A stretch of DNA of 64,000 nucleotides, taken from Akkermansiaceae bacterium. Lineage in GTDB: Bacteria; Verrucomicrobiota; Verrucomicrobiia; Verrucomicrobiales; Akkermansiaceae. Below are positions 1 through 8,553 of this stretch, piece after piece. The stretch is from contig CP059069.1 in the NCBI GenBank assembly GCA_017798145.1, forward strand, positions 3,333,226 through 3,397,225, in the 5' to 3' direction. The notes beneath the pieces are model-generated. The model saw only the letters and a list, made by a program, of their open reading frames with translations, had not been told where the DNA came from and did no database searches. The position numbers and the translations under genes were made by a program. The stretch's first letter is position 1. The number at the start of each line of letters is the position of its first letter.

Positions 1-1169
1 CCTACCCTTGCCCCACCGTCACCGTATAGTTTCTCCGAAAACCCATCGATGGCCGCAAGCCCTGCGGTGTAGCGGGCGTTGATGGGGTCCGCCCCGAGTT
101 TCTCTAACAGCTTGGCGACGGGTGCGGCATTCGCCCCGGCGATCTGGTATTCCTCGGTGAGAAACGTGCACCAGTAATGGGCCCGGTATGGCTCTTTCTC
201 GCTTAGCCCTCTCGCCCAGGTGATGAGGGATGCCTCGAAATCGAGGCGCTCGGCATCGAACTCGGACTCCTTTTTCCTGTCGCCCAGGTATCGCCCGTTG
301 AGCCACAGGATGCCCTCCACGCCGATCCACGCGGGGCCGCCGTCGTGGCCTCCCGGGTGGAGGCGGTGGAAGCCGCGGTCCTTGAATTCAACGATCGCCC
401 CGGCCGTCGCGTAGCGGTTGTAATCCCTCGTCCCGCCGATCCCGTAGCAATATTGTCCCTTTTCGAAAGTCCCGTCATGGGAATATCCGATGAGCGGCAT
501 GTTGCCGGCGGACTTGATCCGCAGGGCGTTGTAGAAGGACATCGCGCCGCCGCCGGAGCCGCCGGTGAAATAGACGCGGTTTTCGTCGATGGGCAGGTTT
601 GCGATGAGGTGTTCCACGCAGCGCTTAGCGTGGTCATGGTTCGCCTCGAAGCTTTGCCCGTTCTTCGATTCCACGCATGAGGCAAGGATCCATCCGGCCA
701 GCTCGGCGGCTTCGGCATACATCTTCGCGGAGTTCGCGTTCCCGCCGCCCGCGCCGGTGTGGAGCATCAGCGGAGTCTTGCGCCCCTGGCGCAGCGTTTT
801 TGGGAGGTAAACGTGATAGTGGGAGCCGCCGCCCGCATCGATGGGGCCGGAGACCTCCCCCACAGGATGCGGCAAACCGTCTGTCAGGGGTGCCGCCCCG
901 CTGTCCGTCGGCTGCCCCGGTTCCGGCTCCTTGATGGCGAAGTGCGCCTTGAGGAACTCCCTGTCCTGTTCCGAAAGCTTGTCCATCGGCACGACAAGCG
1001 CCCGCCCGTCCGCCGCCTTCATGGAAACCTGCCCGTTCACCACCTTCTCCGCAGTGGCCTCGATGGTTGTTCCGGCCGTGGATTTCCAGGCACGCATCCC
1101 GGTCGGCTCCGCCATTGCGAAGGCAGTGAGCAGGGAAAGCGGGAGAATGAGCTTTGCGATACTTGTCAT
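1..1169 (-). CDS. Secreted SHD1-domain alpha/beta hydrolase, 3' end cut by window edge
   Basis: The frame is open from an ATG at 1169 down to base 1, giving 389 codons without a stop, so the C-terminus lies outside the window. Residues 1-20 form a signal peptide ending FAMA. Residues about 26-77 resemble the SLA1 homology domain SHD1, which is common at the N-terminus of secreted Verrucomicrobiota and Planctomycetota proteins (RAWKSTAG start, VPMDKLSEQD end). From about residue 110 the chain looks like an alpha/beta hydrolase of the esterase or PHB-depolymerase type, with the nucleophile elbow GGSGGG (Ser about 205) and a later HPGGHDGG that may hold the catalytic His. It probably acts on an ester outside the cytoplasm. 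The substrate is unknown. Confidence 0.8.
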   Translation of the reverse strand, partial: MTSIAKLILPLSLLTAFAMAEPTGMRAWKSTAGTTIEATAEKVVNGQVSMKAADGRALVVPMDKLSEQDREFLKAHFAIKEPEPGQPTDSGAAPLTDGLPHPVGEVSGPIDAGGGSHYHVYLPKTLRQGRKTPLMLHTGAGGGNANSAKMYAEAAELAGWILASCVESKNGQSFEANHDHAKRCVEHLIANLPIDENRVYFTGGSGGGAMSFYNALRIKSAGNMPLIGYSHDGTFEKGQYCYGIGGTRDYNRYATAGAIVEFKDRGFHRLHPGGHDGGPAWIGVEGILWLNGRYLGDRKKESEFDAERLDFEASLITWARGLSEKEPYRAHYWCTFLTEEYQIAGANAAPVAKLLEKLGADPINARYTAGLAAIDGFSEKLYGDGGARV

Positions 1170-1436
1170 GCGATAGGAACAAATCTAGCAGGACGGGGTA
1201 TTGGTGACAAGAAGGATGGTGCCCCATATCCGGGGCGTGCTTGGGTGTTTCCCGAGTCGTCGCAACGGTGACATGACACCGGGGGAGTAGGAAATCCGCT
1301 TGCGGCCCTCCGGTGTTCTGGCAATCCTAACCAACAATATCCGTGGGGTTTGACATATCGAACAAAGGATATCCAGCAAAGCGAATGGCCAAGATGAAGA
1401 TCCGATTTTCGCCAGGGGAACCACCGTCCATACGCC

Positions 1437-1982
1437 ATGAAAACATATCAATCCATATTTGCAGCGCAGGTCCTGATGGTCTCGGCCTGCACGACAGCCG
1501 TTGATAATCGGCATGTGTCGGCTTCGGGAAAGTATGAGATCAGGTTCTTTGAAGCCAAGGGTGAATCGGATTCCCGCTACCAGATCAGAAACCGGGGGCG
1601 TCCCAACCTTCATTATCCGTCGCCAGGTGGTGCGACGCCGCTTGCCAGCGAGTACATTTCCTGGAGTCCGACAGAGAAGACGTGTGCGATCATTGAGAGA
1701 CGCCCCGGATCGATAGGGCTGCCAAACGGCACAGGTTTGATCCGGATTCTCTACATCGTGAGCATTGCCGAAAATTCGGGATATCATCAGATCTACATGC
1801 GCCCCTTTGAGGTGCTGCATTTCAATGATGAGAAGGTTAGGGTGCTATCGGTTTCCGATGAGGTTTTGAGGTTTCGATCTGCAAGCGGGCGGATCACAAA
1901 AGAGTTCGGCATTGATGCCATGGTTGAAGAGAGCCACAGGCAATATGCACTGAACCTCAAGGATGATGAGATTCTGGACTAG
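1437..1982 (+). CDS. Hypothetical lipoprotein
   Basis: This 181-residue protein has a short hydrophobic N-terminus ending in a lipobox-like VSAC at residues 15-18, so it is probably lipid-anchored. The rest has no motif I recognise. It contains beta-rich segments such as YEIRFFEAKG, ISWSPTEKT and VRVLSVSDEVLRF. It lies alone between the divergently read hydrolase at 1-1169 and the convergent sulfatase ending at 2055. Its codon use is slightly less GC-biased than its neighbours. The start is the first ATG, with a weak AGGGGAA about 15 bases upstream. Confidence 0.6.
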   Translation: MKTYQSIFAAQVLMVSACTTAVDNRHVSASGKYEIRFFEAKGESDSRYQIRNRGRPNLHYPSPGGATPLASEYISWSPTEKTCAIIERRPGSIGLPNGTGLIRILYIVSIAENSGYHQIYMRPFEVLHFNDEKVRVLSVSDEVLRFRSASGRITKEFGIDAMVEESHRQYALNLKDDEILD

Positions 1983-2054
1983 ATTCCCAGCGTCGCATCG
2001 CACAGCAACCCTGTCCTTTCTGTGAAAGGCGAGGGGGATTGGCGGAAGGCTGCC

Positions 2055-3518
2055 TCAGCGCTTCTTGCGGTTTGGCTTGGGCTTGGAGGCGTATTCCTTG
2101 CTGACCCTCAGTGTAGTTTCCGCAGCGACGGATGGGTCGTCGCGTTTCTCAAAGGCATCCGCAAAGGGGTCGCCGCTTGATTTCAGCAGGGCGAGCAGCT
2201 CGCCGCGCATCGATTCGATCTCCGCCTTGTGGGCGGGGTCGGCGATGAGGTTCCTGCGCTCGCAGCGGTCTTCGGTGAGGTCGTAGAATTCCTCGGGCGT
2301 GCGGTGGAGGTAGAAGTCGGTGCGCGCGGCGAGGGCGGGATCGGTTTTCCCGGCTTCCTGCATCGCCTTCCAGGTGAGGCCGGCCATGTTCTCGGTGTGA
2401 TATTTTTTCTTCCCGTCGCTCCATGCGTTCCAGATGTAGGCCCTGTCCTTGGTGCGGATGCAGCGCATCGGCAGCCAGTTGTTCCCGAAGGCGGCGTTGT
2501 AGAAGGTGAAGACCACATCCCAGCCGGGGAGTTTTCCGCCGCGCAGGACGGGCAGGAACGAGCGGCCGTCTATGCCGGGGATGGCGGGCAGGCCGACCGA
2601 TTCCAGCAGGGTTGGCGCGAGGTCGATGGTGGAGACGAGGTGATCGGAATCGACTGTCCCGGCCTTCACCCTGCCCGGCCAGCGGATGATGAGGGAACCG
2701 CGGGAGCTGTTCTCGTAGTTGTTGGATTTTGCGAAGGGGAAGGACATGCCGTGATCGCCGCCGTAGAAGACGACCAAGGTGTTTTGGGCGAATCCCTCCT
2801 CTTCGAGCACCTTGAGCACCGATCCCAACGCATCGTCGAGGCGGCGCACGTTGGTGTAGTAGCCAGCCAGCTCGCGGCGCACCTCCGGGAGGTTTTCGAG
2901 GAAATCCGGCACGTCGGTGATTTCCTCCGGCTTGATCCAGCGGCTCGGGGCCTCGCCTTGGGCGAGATCGTCGGGGCCGCGCATCCCGATGAAAGGGCGG
3001 TGCGGGTCGTAGCAGTTCACGTTGTGGAAAAACGGTTTCCCCTGTGCGCGGGCCATACGCAGGAATTTCCGGGTCGCCTCGGCGAGTTTCTGCGGGTGGC
3101 GGCTGATCGAATCGTCCGCCACATCGACGCGGAATTTCCCGGTCGGCTGGTGGTGCCTTCCTTTTCCGAACATGGATATGAGGTAGCCTGCGTCATGCAG
3201 CTGTTCGTTGAGGGTGCGCACCTCTGGCTTGATCGGGAAGAAGCCCATGGAGCCGTTGCGGTGCGGATAACACCCGGTCTGGATGATCTGCCGCACCGGC
3301 TGGCAGACGGCGACGGTGGAGTAGGCATACTCGAACCTCATGCCCTGGGCGGCGAGCTTGTCCACATTCGGCGTGAGGTCTCGGATCGGCCCACCGCAGA
3401 CAGCGGTCGAGTCGAAGTTCATGTCATCCGAGGTGAAGAAGAGGATGTTGAGCTTTGGCTCGGCGGCCTGGAGGCAAGTGAGCGTCAGCAGGGCGGAGGC
3501 GAGGGCGATGAGCTTCAT
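2055..3518 (-). CDS. Secreted sulfatase
   Basis: This 487-residue arylsulfatase-family enzyme hydrolyses sulfate esters, probably on algal or host polysaccharides. The start chosen is the ATG at 3518, because it opens directly into a signal peptide (MKLIALASALLTLTCLQAA); an upstream in-frame ATG at 3617 would add 33 residues of non-signal sequence. The Asp pair at residues 31-32 (TSDDMN) should bind the metal. CQPVR at 72-76 is the sulfatase CxPxR motif, whose Cys is converted to formylglycine in this family. GGDHG further on is another typical active-site segment. No anaerobic or FGE-type maturase is seen in this window. Confidence 0.92.
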   Translation of the reverse strand: MKLIALASALLTLTCLQAAEPKLNILFFTSDDMNFDSTAVCGGPIRDLTPNVDKLAAQGMRFEYAYSTVAVCQPVRQIIQTGCYPHRNGSMGFFPIKPEVRTLNEQLHDAGYLISMFGKGRHHQPTGKFRVDVADDSISRHPQKLAEATRKFLRMARAQGKPFFHNVNCYDPHRPFIGMRGPDDLAQGEAPSRWIKPEEITDVPDFLENLPEVRRELAGYYTNVRRLDDALGSVLKVLEEEGFAQNTLVVFYGGDHGMSFPFAKSNNYENSSRGSLIIRWPGRVKAGTVDSDHLVSTIDLAPTLLESVGLPAIPGIDGRSFLPVLRGGKLPGWDVVFTFYNAAFGNNWLPMRCIRTKDRAYIWNAWSDGKKKYHTENMAGLTWKAMQEAGKTDPALAARTDFYLHRTPEEFYDLTEDRCERRNLIADPAHKAEIESMRGELLALLKSSGDPFADAFEKRDDPSVAAETTLRVSKEYASKPKPNRKKR

Positions 3519-3742
3519 TGCGGCATGGGCGGGAAAATCGGATTCGCATTTTCCACCGGGCGAGCATGGCCGGGATTCCTGCCGATACAACCAAACAACT
3601 CTGCGGCTTGTCCTCACCCATGCTTGACCTGAGGGCGTGGCTGTGAAGCTTGCGTAAGCATGAGGACCCTTCTTTTTCTCGTTTCGACCGTTCCCTTCCC
3701 GGTGCGGGCTCTGGCGATCTTTCCGAGGAGGAAGGAGTGCCG

Positions 3743-3916
3743 ATGGCCATCTCCGATGCCGGCGGGTATCTCGACAAGCCTTACAACATCATCCCCGCCC
3801 ATCCCGCCGATCCGAATGCGGACAATGGCCTCTCGCTCGATCTCAAGCATTTCGAGCAGGGCGGGAGTGTCTCACATGCGACGGAACGAATCGGTTTCAT
3901 CGGCGCAGCGGATTGA
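3743..3916 (+). CDS. Possible small protein, 57 residues
   Basis: A 57-codon frame starts at an ATG at 3743 preceded by an excellent Shine-Dalgarno AAGGAG (3732-3737) at 5-base spacing. Its third codon positions are strongly G/C, like real genes nearby. The peptide (begins MAISDAGGYLDKPYNI, ends ERIGFIGAAD) has no transmembrane segment and no domain I know. It stands between the divergent sulfatase and the convergent TIGR03943-type gene. It could be a genuine small protein or the surviving end of a larger decayed gene: the frame stays open upstream to 3650, and a neighbouring frame at 3660 starts with a signal-peptide-like stretch. Confidence 0.45.
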   Translation: MAISDAGGYLDKPYNIIPAHPADPNADNGLSLDLKHFEQGGSVSHATERIGFIGAAD

Positions 3917-3930
3917 CGGCGGGCATGCCC

Positions 3931-4737
3931 CTATTGCCGCAGGAATTTCTCCTCCTCCGGCACCTCGGCGGCGGTGGCTCGATCCACCACCAGGACGGCG
4001 CGCAGGGTGCCTTCCTCTTCGGGGAAGGTCATGGTGCCGGCGACTTTCACCCAGCCGTTTTCCGGGAGCATGGGAGGTTTTTTGCCGAACTCCAGGATGA
4101 TGGGGATGGCGCGGGAATCCGCCACGCAGCAGGTCATGAACATGCGGTAGAGCCTCATGCGGGTGCCATCCGGGTTGTTGACCTTTTCCTCGATGATGCG
4201 GCCTTCGGACTCGACCTTCAGGCCGCCCATAATCGCCTGCAGCTCCCTGTCGCCGGTGGCGAAGTAGAGCTCCATGAGGTTGAACTCAAGGTAACCGTCG
4301 GCGGTTTTCCGGTGGCTTTTCTCGATCTCCTCCAGGGTCAGCGGTGGCAGGGAGGAAGCGAGGAACGAAGGCTGCACATCCTCGTAGAGGCCTTTGCGGG
4401 CGAGGGTGGCCTCGGAGAACTGGTCTTTCGTCCATACGCTGGAGAGGCCGACGGGCAGCACCATGAGCAGTAGCGCGGCGAGGGGATTCATGTCACCGCC
4501 CTCGTGGTCATGCTCCTCCCCGTGGGCATGGTCGTGGCCGCAATCGGCCTCGCGGCTTGCGGTGAGGAGATTGAAAAGCCCCATGACCGCCAGACCCAGG
4601 CCGCCGGCGAGGGCAATTGGGCGGAAGTCCGGCGCGAGGTATTTCACGATGCGGCCGGACTGGTAGAAGTAGAGGATGCAAGCGGCCCATAGCAGGACGG
4701 CGAGGGAGAAGAGTGTGCGGCGTGCGACCGGGGTCAT
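3931..4737 (-). CDS. TIGR03943/DUF1980-type membrane protein, partner of UPF0718 permease
   Basis: This 268-residue protein has two N-terminal membrane segments (about 8-26 and 38-58), a His/Asp-rich stretch (CGHDHAHGEEHDHEGGD, about 66-82), a third hydrophobic segment (84-100) and a soluble C-terminal domain containing MTCCVADSRA. That plan is typical of TIGR03943 (DUF1980) proteins, which are encoded next to UPF0718 permeases. The start ATG at 4737 overlaps the permease stop as ATGA, so the two are translationally coupled. The longer upstream frame reads antisense-like sequence and was rejected. The His-rich loop suggests transition-metal handling; transport itself is not proven. Confidence 0.82.
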   Translation of the reverse strand: MTPVARRTLFSLAVLLWAACILYFYQSGRIVKYLAPDFRPIALAGGLGLAVMGLFNLLTASREADCGHDHAHGEEHDHEGGDMNPLAALLLMVLPVGLSSVWTKDQFSEATLARKGLYEDVQPSFLASSLPPLTLEEIEKSHRKTADGYLEFNLMELYFATGDRELQAIMGGLKVESEGRIIEEKVNNPDGTRMRLYRMFMTCCVADSRAIPIILEFGKKPPMLPENGWVKVAGTMTFPEEEGTLRAVLVVDRATAAEVPEEEKFLRQ

Positions 4738-5732
4738 GGCATGCCCCCTTTCGCGATGAACATTTCCCATGCCACGGCCACCAGCCAGATCACCGTGAAG
4801 AGGGAGGCGGAGAGGGCGAGGATGAATTTCTTGCGGAGCACCGTCTGATAGAGGAAGACGAGCTTCACATCGAGCATGGGGCCGAGGACGAGGAAGGCGA
4901 GCTTGGCGGACCATGTGAACTTGGCCAGCGTGGCGGCGATGAAGGCATCCGAGGTGCTGCACAGGCTGAGGATGAAGGCGAGCGCCATGAGCGCAGCGGG
5001 GGCCGCGAACATGTTCCCCGCAAGGCCGTCCAGCCACACGGCGCCGGGAGCGATGCCGGTGTTGAACAGCGCGGTGATCGCCACGCCTATGGTGAAATAC
5101 ACGCCGACATCGACGAAATCCTTCTGTGCGGAGCGCATCGCGGCAATGAGCCGGGAGTCGTCCGCCGCGGGCTGATGGTGGTGGTGCGAATGATCGTGGT
5201 GGTCGTGGTGATCGTGGCCGCAGCAGGGGTGGGAGTCGTGAGCTTCTTGCTGTGCCTCGTCTTTCTCGATGGAGTCCACGATGCTTTTGCGCAGCACCTT
5301 CCTAACAGAAATCCTTGCCACCACGAGACCCACGCCCACCGCCACCAGGTAGCCCAGCAGCATCCGCCCGCCTGTCATCATCCAAGGGGCCTGGCCCTGG
5401 AAGGCCTTCCATGTGCTCAGTGCGGTGATCGGGTTCACGATGGGTGCGGCGAGCATGTAGGTCAGGGCGCAGCTCATCGGCAGGCCTTTGCCGACGAGCC
5501 GCCGTATCACCGGGACGACGGCGCACTCGCAAACGGGGAACACCGCGCCGAGCAGGCCGGCGCTCATCACGGCCAGGGTTTTGTTTTTCGGGAGGAAGCG
5601 ATCCATCGCGCCCTTGGGCAGGTAGATGTCGATGAAGCCGCTGATCACAGTCCCCAGAAGGATGAACGGAGCGCCCTCAAAAAGGATGCTCAGGAACGCC
5701 AATGCGAAATCCTGCCGTGCGTCGCCGTTCAT
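4734..5732 (-). CDS. UPF0718 (DUF318/ArsP-like) permease with His-rich loop
   Basis: This 332-residue polytopic protein carries the FPVCECAVVPV motif (about 65-75) and the CSTSDAFIAA segment typical of the UPF0718 permease family, which includes the organoarsenical exporter ArsP. Between the two membrane halves lies an exceptionally His-rich cytoplasmic or periplasmic loop (about 168-187, CCGHDHHDHHDHSHHHH). The start at 5732 (MNGDARQDF) is preferred over the in-frame ATGs upstream because the family begins close to the first membrane helix. It heads a two-gene operon with the TIGR03943-type gene. The likely role is metal ion or metalloid transport, with the loop as a zinc- or nickel-binding sensor; the substrate is inferred, not shown. 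Confidence 0.85.
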   Translation of the reverse strand: MNGDARQDFALAFLSILFEGAPFILLGTVISGFIDIYLPKGAMDRFLPKNKTLAVMSAGLLGAVFPVCECAVVPVIRRLVGKGLPMSCALTYMLAAPIVNPITALSTWKAFQGQAPWMMTGGRMLLGYLVAVGVGLVVARISVRKVLRKSIVDSIEKDEAQQEAHDSHPCCGHDHHDHHDHSHHHHQPAADDSRLIAAMRSAQKDFVDVGVYFTIGVAITALFNTGIAPGAVWLDGLAGNMFAAPAALMALAFILSLCSTSDAFIAATLAKFTWSAKLAFLVLGPMLDVKLVFLYQTVLRKKFILALSASLFTVIWLVAVAWEMFIAKGGMP

Positions 5733-5881
5733 ATGCCGGGAAGGAAAGCCCCGACCATGCCGCTGCGTCAAACACGATCCATGCGGCGGCGCATCTTCCC
5801 CCGCCATCATTTGCGTTCCTTTTCGGTTGCCCGGAGGCGCTGGTTTGCTAGCTTCCGGATGTTTGCTGGGAAAGTAAGGAT

Positions 5882-6493
5882 ATGAGTGCAGCCCTTGAAA
5901 TGCCCGTGCTTGTTCTCAACCGCTATTGGCAGCCGGTGCACACCTGCTCCGCCAGGAGGGCGGTTCACCTGCTCTGCCTGGGGCATGCCCAGGTTGTGCA
6001 GGTGGAGGGCGAGGAAAAGTTCAGCACCCACGATCTCTGCTCCTGGGCGGGCTATTCAAAGGATATGCCGGGCGGGGAGATGATACACAGCGTGCGCCTC
6101 GCGCTCGGGGTGCCGAAGATCATCGTGCTGGCGATCTACGACCGCCTGCCCCGCCTCGAGGTGAAGTTCACCCGCCGCAACGTTTTCCTGCGCGATGGTT
6201 TCACCTGCCAGTATTGCACCAACGTGCTCCCGGAGACGAAGCTCAACCTCGACCACGTGATCCCGCGGGACAAGGGCGGGAAAACGACATGGGAGAACAT
6301 CGTGACCTCCTGCGTGAAGTGCAACACGCGCAAGTCCAACAAGCTACCGCACGAGGCGAACATGCACCCGGCGGGCAAGCCGTATGCACCGCGCTGGAGG
6401 CCGCTCTACGGCTTGCGGGAAAACGGCCTCGGGGATGAGAGCTGGGAGCATTTCCTGCATCACGAGAAAAAGGCCGCCCTGAAATCCGCGTGA
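5882..6493 (+). CDS. HNH endonuclease family protein
   Basis: This 203-residue protein has a complete HNH nuclease core: zinc ligands C109/C112 (TCQYC) and C144/C147 (CVKC) around LDHVIPRDKGG (Asp124-His125) and the Asn of WENIV. The first 95 residues are the conserved N-terminal region seen in stand-alone chromosomal HNH proteins of many bacteria (MPVLVLNRYWQPV). These are usually single housekeeping-like genes of unknown biological role, not restriction enzymes. The gene diverges from the permease operon across a 149-base gap. The ATG at 5882 follows GGAAAGTAAGGAT, a good ribosome site. Confidence 0.9.
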   Translation: MSAALEMPVLVLNRYWQPVHTCSARRAVHLLCLGHAQVVQVEGEEKFSTHDLCSWAGYSKDMPGGEMIHSVRLALGVPKIIVLAIYDRLPRLEVKFTRRNVFLRDGFTCQYCTNVLPETKLNLDHVIPRDKGGKTTWENIVTSCVKCNTRKSNKLPHEANMHPAGKPYAPRWRPLYGLRENGLGDESWEHFLHHEKKAALKSA

Positions 6494-6506
6494 CCCTTGC
6501 CGGGGT

Positions 6507-7514
6507 TCAGTTCCGGCACATAGCGAGCAGGCTTTCGAGGAAGCGGGTGATCTGGATGAGCGCATCCTTGTATTCCGAGGCAGCCAGGACATCGAGATCC
6601 GAGCGGCAACCATCAAGGAGCCCAAGGGCGGTGCCAACGGCTTTTCCCAGTGCGGAATCGTAGGCTTCCGCACTGGTGATCGCGGCGAGATTCACTTCCT
6701 CATGCGAGAGGATGCGGCGGCTGATTTCCTCGCGCTGCGATTTGGGCGCGGCTTCCAGGAGGTTCAGGATGGGCAGGGTGAGCTTGCCCTTTTCAAGGTC
6801 GGTGCCGAGGGTTTTCCCGACCTCCTCCTCGGAGCCGACGAGATCCAGGCAGTCGTCGTAGATCTGGTAGGCGGTGCCGAGCTTCATCCCATATGCGGCC
6901 AAGGATTCCTCATCCCTTGCCGATAGGCCTGAGACTGCTGCGGAAAGCCCGGTGGCTGCGGCGAAGAGCGCCCCGGTTTTCATCTCGATCACGCGGAAAT
7001 AATCCTCCTTGGAAAGCGTCAGGTCAAAGCGCCGCTGCGTTTGGAGGATTTCCCCCTGGCAGACTTCCTTGGCCGCGTTGCCGACCTTGCGGCAGATCTC
7101 GATGGAATTGAAATCGGTGGCCAGGGTGAGTGCATGGGAGAAGAGCGCATCGCCCAGCAGGACGGCCAGGGAGTTCCCCCATTTCGCATTCGTCGTCGGC
7201 ATGGAGCGGCGGGCGGTGGCACCGTCGATGATGTCGTCATGCACGAGGGTGGCCATGTGGATGAGCTCCAGGATCACGCCGATCTTGCGGTGCTCCGCGG
7301 CGACGCCGCCCGTCGCCCCGCCTACCAGGATGGCGAGCGCGGGCCGTATCCTTTTTCCGGAGGTATTGCAGATGTAGGCGATGTATGGCTCCACCGCGGA
7401 ATCGAAATCCCGCACCTGCTCGCGGATCGCGATCTCGACTTTCTCCAGATCCGGGCGGACTAGCTCGAAGGGGAATTGGCTGTTGCTCGGCGATGTGGCG
7501 GTGAAGGTGGCCAT
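6507..7514 (-). CDS. Trans-isoprenyl diphosphate synthase (polyprenyl synthetase)
   Basis: This 335-residue enzyme condenses isopentenyl diphosphate onto an allylic diphosphate to make a long-chain polyprenyl diphosphate, probably for the quinone tail. The first Asp-rich motif is DDIID at 93-97, preceded by LVH. The second is YDDCLD with downstream lysines (KGKLTLPILN). GKRIRP near residue 53 is the usual IPP-binding stretch. The start at 7514 (MATFTATSPS) was chosen over the ATGs at 7529 and 7616 because family homology begins about 15 residues in. It is convergent with the HNH gene, with a 13-base gap. Length fits octaprenyl or heptaprenyl synthases; chain length cannot be read from sequence alone. 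Confidence 0.9.
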   Translation of the reverse strand: MATFTATSPSNSQFPFELVRPDLEKVEIAIREQVRDFDSAVEPYIAYICNTSGKRIRPALAILVGGATGGVAAEHRKIGVILELIHMATLVHDDIIDGATARRSMPTTNAKWGNSLAVLLGDALFSHALTLATDFNSIEICRKVGNAAKEVCQGEILQTQRRFDLTLSKEDYFRVIEMKTGALFAAATGLSAAVSGLSARDEESLAAYGMKLGTAYQIYDDCLDLVGSEEEVGKTLGTDLEKGKLTLPILNLLEAAPKSQREEISRRILSHEEVNLAAITSAEAYDSALGKAVGTALGLLDGCRSDLDVLAASEYKDALIQITRFLESLLAMCRN

Positions 7515-7659
7515 GGTTCGGCCAGACATTCCCACGGATCTGGCGGCGCGGCAACCTGCTTTCGCAGTGGATCGGATTTCCCCCCCTTCGGCCTCCTTTC
7601 CCTGCCCGGTTTTCATCGACAGCCACAGTGCATCCGTCTATGGGAGGGATCACATTCTC

Positions 7660-8475
7660 ATGATGAAAAGAAGATTGCTCGCCATCGCCCTCCTTGTCAC
7701 CGCCCCCGTTGCGCTCGCCGACGAGGATCCCGGCTCGAAAAAAGGGATCTGCCTCTCAAAGAACTGGGGCGACACGCGCAAGGTCGAGGCGATGATCGGA
7801 TCCCTCGATGTCGGCTGGCATTACAACTGGACAGGGAAATGGCAGGGAAAGGACATCAAGGGCGTTCCTTTCGTCCCGATGATCTGGGGCAAGACCCCTT
7901 GGGCGCTCGCGGCGATCAAGGAGGTGAGGGTTGCGAAATCGCGCGGGGACTCCAGCCCGCTGCTCGGCTTCAACGAACCCGACGGGAAATCGCAGGCGAA
8001 CATGAGCGTGGAAGAATCGCTCGATCTCTGGCCGCAGTTGGAAAAGACCAACCGCCGCCTTGGCAGCCCGGTGACCGTACATGCGGACAACGAGTGGATG
8101 CAGGCCTTCATGAAAGGTGCCGACGAGCGCGGCTACCGGGTGGACTTCGTTTGCGTGCATTGGTATGGCGGCACCGATGCCGACAAGCTTGTGAACTTGC
8201 TGGAGCGCATCCACAAGCTCTATGGAAAGCCGATCTGGCTCACCGAATTCGCCCCTGCCGATTGGAAGGCCAAGACGCGGAAAGACAATGAGATCAAGCC
8301 CGCCGAAGTCCTCGATTTCATGGAGGAAGCGCTGCCGAAGCTCGACAAGCTCGAATTCCTGGAGCGATACGCATGGTTCAGCAGCTTGCCCGATCATCCG
8401 AAACTCGGGCCTTCCGCGCTTTTCAATGCGGATGGATCGCTGACACCGCTGGGAGAGGCGTACGCGGCGCACTGA
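7660..8475 (+). CDS. Secreted GH128/Asl1-like glycoside hydrolase
   Basis: This 271-residue protein has a signal peptide (1-20, ending PVALA) followed by a small TIM-barrel glycosidase of the Asl1-like type (PF11790, CAZy GH128, endo-beta-1,3-glucanases in characterised members). The acid/base Glu is E106 in LLGFNEPDG. The nucleophile Glu is in IWLTEFAP, about 100 residues later. VGWHYNW and VCVHWYGG are typical barrel-strand motifs. Two consecutive ATGs at 7660 and 7663 follow a GGGAGGGA ribosome site. The next genes are also secreted sugar enzymes, so a glucan or mixed polysaccharide substrate is plausible. Confidence 0.85.
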   Translation: MMKRRLLAIALLVTAPVALADEDPGSKKGICLSKNWGDTRKVEAMIGSLDVGWHYNWTGKWQGKDIKGVPFVPMIWGKTPWALAAIKEVRVAKSRGDSSPLLGFNEPDGKSQANMSVEESLDLWPQLEKTNRRLGSPVTVHADNEWMQAFMKGADERGYRVDFVCVHWYGGTDADKLVNLLERIHKLYGKPIWLTEFAPADWKAKTRKDNEIKPAEVLDFMEEALPKLDKLEFLERYAWFSSLPDHPKLGPSALFNADGSLTPLGEAYAAH

Positions 8476-8553
8476 GCCGGCGCAAGCAACCCCAGGCCAG
8501 GGGGGCGATTTCCCTTGAAAGGTGGCGGTGGCGGTGACGGTTATTATCCCGAC

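Noticed and set aside
2229-3632. 467-codon plus-strand frame
   Set aside because: It is the antisense of the sulfatase with no recognisable family.
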